DNA from: Boothiomyces macroporosus
Lineage: Eukaryota > Chytridiomycota > Chytridiomycetes > Rhizophydiales > Terramycetaceae
Direction: 5' to 3'
NCBI GenBank assembly: GCA_027604185.1
Contig: JADGKB010000040.1
Location: 47,706-111,705, forward strand
DNA length: 64,000 nucleotides
The notes beneath the pieces are model-generated. The model saw only the letters and a list, made by a program, of their open reading frames with translations. It had not been told where the DNA came from and did no database searches. A program made the position numbers and the translations under genes. Below, piece after piece: positions 56,362 through 64,000 of the stretch. Positions within the stretch are counted from its first letter, which is position 1. Every line of letters begins with the position of its first letter.

Positions 56362-57497
56362 TCACATTATATTATTACGATTAGCTGCGAATTGGATCAA
56401 GCCTCTGCAAAATTCTTTTTCGCTCTCATTACACAAGTGGAGAACCTCGCCAAGCGATGACGTGCCTTTTCCAAAAGTTAATCCGCAGTTGGCATTAACC
56501 TCTAGTACGTACGCATCCTTATCTGTTCTATTTCTTGTGCGCATGTCAACTACCGTTAATCAAATTGTACCTCTTCCGTAGCCTGACCCACCGCAAGCAA
56601 GATAAGCCCTTTTCGCGATATCTTGAAGGTATTCTTGCCAGTCATTTGGGGCCAACTCATACCAGTATAATACTGGCGCATCTGCGCCAGGAGAATTTCC
56701 GTCAAGATCGTATCCGTCCCAATATCTATCAAAAGCCAGAATTCTTTGCTTTTCTTTCAATTTAGAATTGAATACACGTTCAGCAACAGGATATACCTTA
56801 ATACCGTTCTTATCCCCTGTAACTACAGCTGTAAACTCTCTTCCAGCTAAAAAGGATTCAACAAATACACCGCCTTCGTTTTCGATCAGCACCTTTTTAG
56901 CTTGTTTGATTGCATCCTGTATATTTTCAACGATGGAGCTATCAGAGATTGATATTGATGCGTAAGATATCGACGGCTTTACAATTAAAGGCCACTTGAG
57001 CAAGTGAGCATTCGATTCAACATCTTGCTGCTCAAATCCCGGACGGACTTCAAAATATACAGAAGTGGGTACATTTTCATTTTGTAATAGCTTCTTGAGC
57101 ACTGGCTTGCTAGTGGTGACCCGATAGAAATATTCATTTGAGCCTGTATAAGCCAAATTGAGGCGATCCATGTATTGAATGACGCTAATTCCAGGATAGC
57201 CATCTGTATCATTTCCATCACAGAGGTTGACAATCACTAATTTGTGTCTGTCTACTCTACTCGCAAGTCCATCCAAAACACTCTGGTAATTTTCCAAGTC
57301 GATTTCTCTAATGTCCACAATTGTTGTGGTGTTACAAGACTGAAACACGTTTGCCAACTGTTTAATTTCTTCAGATCTATTAAACTACATTGAAATATAA
57401 TCACCTCATTCGCCAACAAGAGATCTTTTCCGATTTCATCTTTCTTGACCGGTCGCGGAGACAGCAACACAATCAGCTCTGGCCATTGAGTTAACAT
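56362..57497 (-). CDS. ATP-grasp enzyme resembling D-alanine:D-alanine ligase
   Basis: Exons 57405-57497, 56571-57384 and 56362-56549 (introns 20 and 21 nt) give 364 residues. ATP-grasp features: VIQYMDRLNLAYTGSNEYFYRVTTSKPVLKKLL (substrate-loop region typical of Ddl), WPLIVKPSISYASISISDSS (ATP-binding lysine), GGVFVESFLAGREFTAVV, and the metal-binding end DAYVLEVNANCGL with Glu and Asn in place. After the second intron the frame joins GRVDMRTRNRTDKDAYVLE, as expected of the family. Similar D-Ala-D-Ala ligase-like proteins occur in some eukaryotes where peptidoglycan is absent, so the true substrate is unknown. Confidence 0.78.
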
Positions 57498-57914
57498 TTT
57501 CAAACTTTTCTACGCACTGACCACGTTGTGTTTTCCCAACCTATGGCAACATGAAAGGCGAGACAAGCATTCAACATGGATGATTCATTTTGAGTATTTT
57601 GCCGATCGCATAAGATGAAACGACTTGCTTGCCTTGTGATACTGGGGACAAAAAAAATATTTCTTAATCGCACATGATTTTTTACAGAAAATTAAATCGT
57701 AAAATAAATCGAGCCAAGGAAATATTGGACTCGAAAAAAAGTTTAAATCTTGAGCATTCAGTGGCAATTTTCCCGGTTGAATTTTCCCTATGGTGAATTT
57801 AATAATTAATGTTAAAGGGGGAACCGCATTGGCCGCATCACCAAAAAGCCGACTGAAATTTTTAAATTTTTAAATTCAGCAATTTGAATCAACGCGAAGT
57901 CTTTTTGTTTAAAA
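57498..57914. other. Divergent intergenic region, AT-rich
   Basis: 417 bp between divergent starts. AT-rich with poly-A/T tracts (57645-57660, 57855-57870). No supported ORF. It contains a possible distal promoter for both neighbours. Confidence 0.5.
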
Positions 57915-59063
57915 ATGGAAGTTACAATGAATGAAAAGGATATCGATTATTATTTTTCGAACCCGGATGCCAAGAGCGATTGGCAAGGTTTGGACCCAAA
58001 TCTGATGTCTACCTTTTCACTGTGTTCCACATTTAATTCTCCTGTGCTATCTGCTACCGATTCGTCTATGCTATTCGATGATCCGCTACTATTTTGTCCT
58101 TTGATGCTGACAGAAACCAATTCGTAAAAACCAATATTAATAGTAGACCGCATGATCTTGCATTAATGCCGGCAGACAAGCTCTTTCAAGAAGACTCTGT
58201 CCCGTTGCTGTTAGAAGATTCTACTAGTTCAAATACCGATGATGTAGATGGTGAATCTTGTACTGAATCGGATCATAGCAGTGAGTGTTGCCCTGTGGAA
58301 AATATTGCAATCCCTACCAGACTGTCTAGTGAGCCTACTATATTTGAAGGATTCACTAATTCAAAGTTAGACTGGTGTAGATATGTAGGAGCTTTTTAAT
58401 AATTTAGTGCGGAGTGACCCAAATGGCTCAAACTGCTGCATTTCGTCCAGGTAACTATGAATTCAATATCAGGGCCCTGGGGCAAAAGGACTCTTTGCAA
58501 GTACTCAAATCTCTAATCAAAAGTAAGCATGGATGCGATTTTAAGGGATATGGGTATACCGAAAAAGAACCAAGGTTAAATCTGTCGTCTTTTGTAAATG
58601 AGGCCATCACGGAACGCACCAGACCTATACTGCAGGATTTCTGCGCCAAATGTTACTCTCAGCATTCGTACACTAATAACGTACTAGTTCAATGTGACGG
58701 TTGTTGCAGAGGTATTTTAGTGATTTATGGATAGCGTATCATCAGCAGTGTTTCGAAGGCGAAATTCCAGAGGATATCAGTAGTCAATAATTAATATTAG
58801 TCAACGGAACAGACAAGAAATGGTACTGCCAAGACAGTTGCCAAGAGAACTCAAAATTGGGGAAAGTCTGTAAGTCGCTTTTTAATTGTCAGTTATTGAG
58901 GTGCCAAAGCGAAATTTACCACTAATGAAATGCACATCGCGTATCGGAGAATGCAAAGAGTCATGTAAAAAGAGGAAAGCACAAGGGAAGGAAGCGAAGA
59001 AAGGTAAGCCCGCACTAACAAGAAAAAAAGCAAAAACAACTCAAATCAAGTGAAAATAAATAA
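57915..59063 (+). CDS. GATA-like zinc finger plus PHD finger nuclear protein
   Basis: Nine exons: 57915-58123, 58144-58384, 58408-58450, 58473-58500, 58524-58711, 58735-58782, 58801-58869, 58893-59003 and 59023-59063. Introns of 18-23 nt; 325 residues. The N-terminal ~145 residues are acidic and Ser/Thr-rich. A non-classical GATA-like finger follows at C148-x2-C151-x21-C173-x4-C178 (WCRYCG ... FRPGPWGKRTLCNKHGC), continuing DFKGYGYTEKEPRLNLSSFVNEAI. A PHD finger comes next (FCAKCYSQHSYTNNVLVQCDGCCRAYHQQCFEG...WYCQDSC), then a Lys-rich tail. Fungal proteins with this WCRYCG...KHGCDxKGYG plus PHD layout are known as putative chromatin factors. Several introns are read through in naive ORF calls, because only the 43- and 28-nt exons hold PGPWGKRTLC. 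Confidence 0.85.
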
Positions 59064-59200
59064 TTGTAATCAGTTTCATCCACTAAAACTACTTTTTTAA
59101 TTTTCCGTGGTGATTTGCGATCTGTGAATGAGTAATCATGACCAATCATTTGCATGAAAAAAAAAATGACTTGCCGCAGGTCATGAAGGGAAAAAATATA

Positions 59201-60872
59201 TTAATCAAAGGGGTTTTGGTCAATGGCTGTATAGAGATGTGTGGGCGCTCTTTGCTGCGCACCAGTTAGTGAATAGTATATGCGTTCTGCCACGTACCAA
59301 CCCAGCATTCCAAGTAAAGAACACCCAAGGGCAATAACAAACGTTGGCCAAGCGTACACTTCGTAAAAGGTATGATACAGCCCATTCGGGATATCTTGCA
59401 ATTTGAAATTACCATTTACTTCTTTTGCAACTGCATAAATTACCACACTGAATAATCCGCACAGTGATCCAAACAATGCGGATAAATCATTGATTGCATA
59501 ATCAAAGTAAGGCAGCATTCCAAAGCATAGAGGCAACACCTACGTGAACAACACTTACCATGCAGGTGGTGAGTATATTTGGAATCAAATATAAAGAAAT
59601 GATTCTGAAGCCGCCCATTCCCAAGACTGCGAATGGTATGTTAATTAGCACCAGCAATATTCGAATATGTACCAGCGAAATTTCGTATCCGAGTGATTCA
59701 AAGAAAGAAATTAATGTATCCCCAATTGCAATTTGGTGAGAATCAACAGCAGATTCGTTCATGGTAGTTGCAATTAGGCAAATGACGGTGAGCATATACA
59801 TGGGAATTTCGTGGTTGTCTCCTATCCGCAAAAGCTCAAGGAATGCAAGATTAGGATCGTGTACTAGACCTGCCCAAGATGCGATAAATCCGCCGAGACC
59901 AAACATGAATGTAATTACAATTATCATTACACTTCCAACTGTTGATCCAATAATGAGCGATCTGTCATCTTTTGCGCTCCATGCCCTTTGCCAGTATGCA
60001 TCTGACAGTATAGTTGAAGATGTCATTGCAACGCCGAGTGTAATAAAAGATGATAGCCCAACATCTGTGATTCCCAAGTATTCTGGTAACGGCCCCAAGT
60101 TTTCCACTCTGAAGTTGAATGATACAAAGCCAGTAATGATACCAAGCAAAGATAATATGAAAATTGTTTGGTACTGATCTGTCAAAAGTGATACATACAA
60201 TCCTCCTGTGGCTGTATAAATCATAGTAATCGATCCAACAACAAATATTGGTATCCAAGGTGGGGTTCCAAGGAATGTCCCAAAAATGGATCCAATAGCT
60301 GTATACTCTGCTGCCAGCGAAATTCCCAAGTTCAGTAATACATTAAAAGTTACCCACCCAGAGAATTTGCTCCCATATCTCCATTTTGCAAATGATCCAA
60401 TAGATAATACCTGTGGAAACCTTTTTTTAATTTTGAGTCCTAAATACGCAATCAGCCAGATAGGAGCTCCGGAAAAGAACGCATACGTAAACAACCCAAT
60501 AATACCACCACCATTATTTGTATCGCACACAAATGACGGTACATAAAACATTATTCCTGCTCCTATTGAGGTTGCGTAAAATGCCCAGGCAACTCTTAAC
60601 CATCCTTGAGAATTCTTTGCTGTTAAAAAAAACTCTGGAGACTGCTCTTCATTCTTGAATTAGTATTAATATACCAGTTGGAATGATACATATACAGCGT
60701 ATGCTCCAAACAGGATGGCAACAGCCAAACACAGTGTAGTTATCAACAAAAGTGAAATTTTTAAGGGAAAGAACAAACCCCAAGTTGTGCGCAGTTGAGA
60801 GACTTTTAAAAAGTCTCTCAACTGCGCATAAAGGTTTAACTTTGTGCACTGGACTACTAGAGTGTTGCACAT
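59201..60872 (-). CDS. Sodium:solute symporter family protein (SSS/Dur3-related), copy A
   Basis: Exons 60675-60872, 59559-60653 and 59201-59539 (introns 21 and 19 nt) give 543 residues. About 13-14 membrane helices. SSS-type motifs shared with copy B: FYATSIGAG, LSIGSFAKWRYG, LLNLGISLAAEYTAIGS, GGLYVSLLTDQYQTIF, SDAYWQRAWSAKDD and TMNESAVDSHQIAIGDT. The family imports small solutes (urea, polyamines, sugars, vitamins) with Na+ or H+; the substrate here is unknown. The first exon is odd. The only in-frame ATG (60872) lies inside an inverted repeat, and the first ~25 codons cross a perfect 20-bp-arm hairpin before the hydrophobic anchor LLLITTLCLAVAILFGAYAVYV. Copy B begins directly at that anchor. 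Confidence 0.87.
60788..60828. repeat. Perfect hairpin (20-bp arms, 1-nt loop) in 5' exon of symporter A
   Basis: TGCGCAGTTGAGAGACTTTT (60788-60807) is followed, after one A, by its exact reverse complement (60809-60828). It lies next to the inverted repeat at 60829-60886 and is read through in the symporter A frame. Confidence 0.9.
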
Positions 60873-60886
60873 TGTCTTAGAGCATG
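60829..60886 (-). repeat. Inverted repeat, left copy (partner at 62023-62082)
   Basis: Reverse complement begins CATGCTCTAAGACAATGTGC. The 42-nt core (60845-60886) matches 62023-62064 in opposite orientation with 39 of 42 identical bases by eye, including an uninterrupted 26-nt block. Weaker similarity continues into the AAAxTTAAxCTTTATGC stretch. It supplies the ATG of symporter A. Confidence 0.85.
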
Positions 60887-61549
60887 TTATATTCTCATTT
60901 TGGCTTTATAAAGTTGATATTGATATTTGTGGCCTCATGCAATAACATTGCCCGTGATTACAGTAAATGGTGCAACTCAATATATTCAAACCATTCATAT
61001 TTATGGTTTCTTTAATATTATTACTAATATTATACAAACGATAATATGGTGTAGGATAATTCCTATATGCGATGCAATTCAAATTACATTCTTCTTGCTT
61101 ACTCTTTCTTTTCAATACTCAATTTAGAATTAAATCCTTCATTTATACTACTGATCCTACACTCTTTCCCTCTATTCCCTTAAAAATCTGATACTTGCAA
61201 GATTAAATCTTCTGATGAAATATTAATTACTGCATCACATGATAATATGTAAGTAAAGACTGCTGAATCTCGAGTTGAGCATAACCTGTAGTAACTGATA
61301 GATAACCATTTCTGACAAATATCCAATAACAACTAAGTTAAAAGCTGGAAGGTACTAAATGGTTAGTTAACAATTATTATAATCTTGCCTGAACTATTGG
61401 ATTTTGTGTTGTTTCATCACCATTATAAGCCACTTCTAAAGCCACCAAAATTGAAATCTTAAAGTTTAAATTTTTCTCATTTTTCAACAAAGAATAGATA
61501 CCTCAAACGTTTTTCAACCTACACAAATACGGAAACTTTTCTGGAACAT
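60887..61549. other. AT-rich intergenic region inside inverted-repeat pair
   Basis: 663 bp of AT-rich sequence. No supported ORF; overlapping open stretches at 60906-61127 on both strands lack any features. With the small gene at 61550 it forms the interior between the two inverted repeats. Confidence 0.5.
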
Positions 61550-61810
61550 ATGAATAGGAATGGAAAGTCTTATTCAATAATAGCCGGTCTCATTGCTGCT
61601 GGTTTAGGTGGTCTCAATTACGTTGTTGGTCTACAAATGAAACCTCTTCAAGTTGAAATGCACGAATTGAAAAACAAATTGATTGAATTGGAACAGCGAA
61701 ATGCAAAGAGTTTCGAGAAATTGGAGAAACTTTTAACTCCTCTTATAGTTCAGGTGCAAGTTAACAAAGAAAGATATGAGGATTTAAACAAGAAAGTTTC
61801 TTCTAAATAA
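61550..61810 (+). CDS. Small single-pass membrane protein with coiled coil, unrecognised
   Basis: Single exon, 86 residues. Residues ~9-30 (YSIIAGLIAAGLGGLNYVVGL) form a Gly-rich hydrophobic segment preceded by a basic residue pair. From about residue 35 the sequence is strongly coiled-coil (VEMHELKNKLIELEQRNAKSFEKLEKLL, ending EDLNKKVSSK). The layout resembles small organelle-membrane subunits, but I recognise no family. Support is moderate: clean ATG, biased composition and typical short gene structure. It is the only gene inside the inverted-repeat pair. Confidence 0.6.
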   Translation: MNRNGKSYSIIAGLIAAGLGGLNYVVGLQMKPLQVEMHELKNKLIELEQRNAKSFEKLEKLLTPLIVQVQVNKERYEDLNKKVSSK

Positions 61811-62022
61811 ATATGCTATTTAAAGTATTTGATATTTACTGCAGTGTGTAGGTGCCATGTATGTTTATCGTCTCTTCATAATTTTTTTGAAGTTGTTGAG
61901 TCTATTCTACATCATATTAAACTGTACATTGTAAAGGTAATGATTCTTTGATGGATTATTTCATGTCATTGATTGCTAATCTTAAATAAATATCAATATC
62001 AACAAGTCAAAATGAGACTACG

Positions 62023-62095
62023 CATGCTCTAAGACAATGTGCAACACTGTACTAATCCAGTGCATAAAATTAATCTTTATGCACTGGATTAGTAC
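62023..62095 (+). repeat. Inverted repeat, right copy, with perfect 20-bp-arm hairpin
   Basis: 62023-62064 pairs with 60845-60886 (inverted). Within it, GTACTAATCCAGTGCATAAA (62049-62068) is mirrored by its exact reverse complement at 62076-62095 around a 7-nt loop. An ATGTGCAACACT at 62037 corresponds to the symporter A start and is followed by a short open frame of 39 codons. Confidence 0.88.
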
Positions 62096-62199
62096 AATGA
62101 GATTAAGTCTAACTATACGTCGAGTGATAATTATTTTCCATCTCTTCTTGGACTAGAACAGAAAGTAAGAAGAGAAGAGTCTTTCTGTCTTTAGATAAT

Positions 62200-63824
62200 T
62201 TATTGAGTAGCCTCCTTTTCGACAACAGCAGAAACAGGGATAACATCAACTTCAGAGTTGACAGCGGTTTGGATTTGTTCTATAGGTGTTTCTAAATGTG
62301 ATGGGAATGGACGTTCAGTTTTGGCAATGAAACGATAGTAAATTTCTTCACCACCAGTCCAGATAGCCATACCTACCATTGACGCTCCAAGACCAATTAC
62401 AAAAGGAGGGTAGTCGTATACCGCGTAGAAAGTGTTGTATAAACCAGCAGAAATATCAGACCACCCGTTGAAAACACCACCGTTGATTTGATAAACTTGA
62501 TTCAACACTCCATACACCATAACCCAGAAAAGTGAAAAGAATGAACCAAAGAGAGCAGATGCTCCAGTATAGTATCGGTCTAAAGCAGGAACTAGACCAA
62601 ACACCAATGGCATCATAACACAAGTAGTCATGATGTTGGTGACCAAGTACAAGTTCACAATGCTAAAGTTGTATGAACCAATGATAGCGAATGGGATGTT
62701 CAAAGCTGCCAACATGAGACGGACTTGGAAAATGGTTACCTTCAATCCAAAGGATTCAAACAGAGAAACCAAAGTATCACCAATAGCAATTTGGAAAGAG
62801 TCAATTGCAGATTCGTTCATGGTAACTGCCAACATAAATACGATAAGCAAAACAGCGTATGGAATGTCTCCCCCTCCAACTTTCAACAACTGCAAGAACG
62901 CTACGTTTGGATCACTGACTAAGCCTGCCCAAGCAGCAATGAAACCACCCAAACCAAACAAGAAAGAGACAAGAATGATCAAAGTACCACCAACAGCTGC
63001 ACCAATGTCCAATGCTTTATCGTCTTTGGCGGACCAAACTCTTTGCCACACAGCATCAGAAAACAAAGTAGATGAAATCAAAGCAACACCAAGAGTAGCA
63101 AACGAAGCTTCACCAGTGTAAGTTACACCCAGATAGTCTGGCAATGGTCCTAATTCGCCAGTTCTAAAGTTGACAGCAACGAAAATTCCCATAACGCACA
63201 AGATCAAAAAGATGAACAAGGTTTGCACTTGGTCAGTAATCAAGGAAATATAAAGACCTCCCAAAGCAGTGTAAGCAAAGGTAACTACAGCAACGTTCAT
63301 GATAGGGATCCAGTTAGCAACCCCCAAAAAGTTGTTGAACAGCGAACCAATGGCAGTAAATTCAGCAGCTAAAGCAATACCAAGATTGAGCAATACGTTC
63401 AAGGTTACCCAAGTTTGGAAAGCATTGCCAAATCTCCATTTAGCAAAAGATCCAATAGACAAGACTTCTGGGAATCTCTTTTTAATGAATTTGCCCATGA
63501 TTGCGACCAAGAAGATAGGGAACCCAGAGAAGAATGGATAAGTGAATAGACCAAGCCAACCACCACCATATTGTTGTGGGACAATAAACGACGGCACAGC
63601 AAAAATAACACCAGCACCAACTGAAGTAGCATAGAAACCATAAGCTACTCGATACCAAGGCTGAGTATTTTTAGCTGTCAAAAAGAACTCAGTAGACATT
63701 TTAATACCTCCGCTGTTCTACATTAATATCATGGTACCTTGGCTGCATAGTAAGCGTACAATGCGTAGGCAGCAAACACCAATAGAATTAGTATACTGAT
63801 AACAAAAATTGACCAGTAGAGCAT
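62200..63824 (-). CDS. Sodium:solute symporter family protein (SSS/Dur3-related), copy B
   Basis: Exons 63738-63824 and 62200-63717 (20-nt intron) give 534 residues. A 29-residue first exon holds the N-terminal anchor LYWSIFVISILILLVFAAYALYAYY. The second exon starts NSGGIKMSTEFFLTAKN. Shared family motifs are FYATSVGAG, LSIGSFAKWRFG, LLNLGIALAAEFTAIGS, GGLYISLITDQVQTLF, SDAVWQRVWSAKDD and TMNESAIDSFQIAIGDT. About 14 helices and a charged tail (VVEKEATQ). It shares the first intron position with copy A, while copy A has an additional intron near residue 430. The pair therefore arose by tandem duplication. Transported solute unknown. Confidence 0.92.
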
Positions 63825-64000
63825 TTGTGAATTTTTTGAAAAAAAATATTGGTGGCAACCTATAAATGCGGAGGAGGCGGCCAGAGATCAGACTTGAAAC
63901 AGGGAAAAAAATGGCACAAAATGTCAAATCAAGATGCGACAAGATTCAGTCTTTGTAATACATCAAACACAATTTCATTTGAAGTCGCTCCAGCTCGATC
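63825..64000. other. Upstream region of symporter B (window end)
   Basis: 176 bp to the window edge. It includes a run of A on the + strand (63839-63846) and a TATAAATG-like string (63861-63868) on the wrong strand for copy B. No further gene can be supported before the window ends. Confidence 0.4.

Noticed and set aside
60906..61127. Overlapping ORFs on both strands in the AT-rich gap
   Set aside because: Low complexity, no features, and mutual antisense overlap typical of random open frames.

Overview
This window is gene-dense nuclear DNA from a fungus, most likely an early-diverging, flagellated (zoosporic) lineage with a compact genome. The fungal evidence is a chitin synthase with the QRRRW signature, a velvet-domain protein, GATA factors, CBM1 modules and mevalonate-pathway mevalonate diphosphate decarboxylase. 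UPF0193/C22orf23-like and FIBP-like genes lie side by side. Both are families I associate with flagellated eukaryotes, which points to a chytrid-, Rozella- or aphelid-like organism. I cannot name a genus from sequence alone.

Almost every multi-exon gene is broken by ultra-short introns of about 18-24 nt (GTA...TAAY..TAG). I reconstructed about 109 of them by restoring conserved protein families across frame breaks. Each spliced model sums to a multiple of three. Intergenic gaps are often 1-60 bp, promoters are short, and four genes have a TATA box only 31-33 nt before the ATG.

Layout. 1-5.8 kb: HECT E3 ligase (5' cut by the window edge), NIPA-type Mg transporter, CCDC12/cwf18 splicing factor, PRPP amidotransferase, and a His-rich GHHPH-repeat protein. 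5.9-9.4 kb: peroxisomal Nudix CoA diphosphatase, RFC clamp-loader subunit, velvet protein, PTH2. 9.4-13.0 kb: three tandem MAP kinase kinases. 13.5-16.5 kb: GATA factor, voltage-sensor-like membrane protein, site-2 protease. 16.9-22.3 kb: ankyrin protein and four tandem paralogues of an unrecognised 7-TM protein. 22.3-28.7 kb: secreted CBM1-CBM1-CAP protein, tail-anchored protein, and a large acidic protein with a TPP1/Tpz1-like N-terminal OB fold. 28.9-34.8 kb: HSL-type esterase, SDR, indoleamine 2,3-dioxygenase, mevalonate diphosphate decarboxylase. 34.8-45.8 kb: chitin synthase, ETF:ubiquinone oxidoreductase, N-myristoyltransferase, a beta-rich unknown protein, a CBM14-like two-repeat protein, UPF0193, FIBP. 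46.0-59.1 kb: Furry/Tao3 morphogenesis protein (14 exons), malate dehydrogenase, RAD18, eIF2B-beta, a D-Ala ligase-like ATP-grasp enzyme, and a GATA-like + PHD factor. 59.2-63.8 kb: two paralogous sodium:solute symporters separated by a pair of inverted, hairpin-bearing repeats and a small membrane/coiled-coil gene.

No transposase, rRNA, tRNA or CRISPR array was recognised. Most genes are unrelated housekeeping functions. The local themes are tandem duplication (MAPKKs, 7-TM proteins, symporters) and cell-surface or sensing functions (chitin synthase, chitin-binding modules, 7-TM array, MAPKKs). Whether those genes act together is not shown by the sequence.
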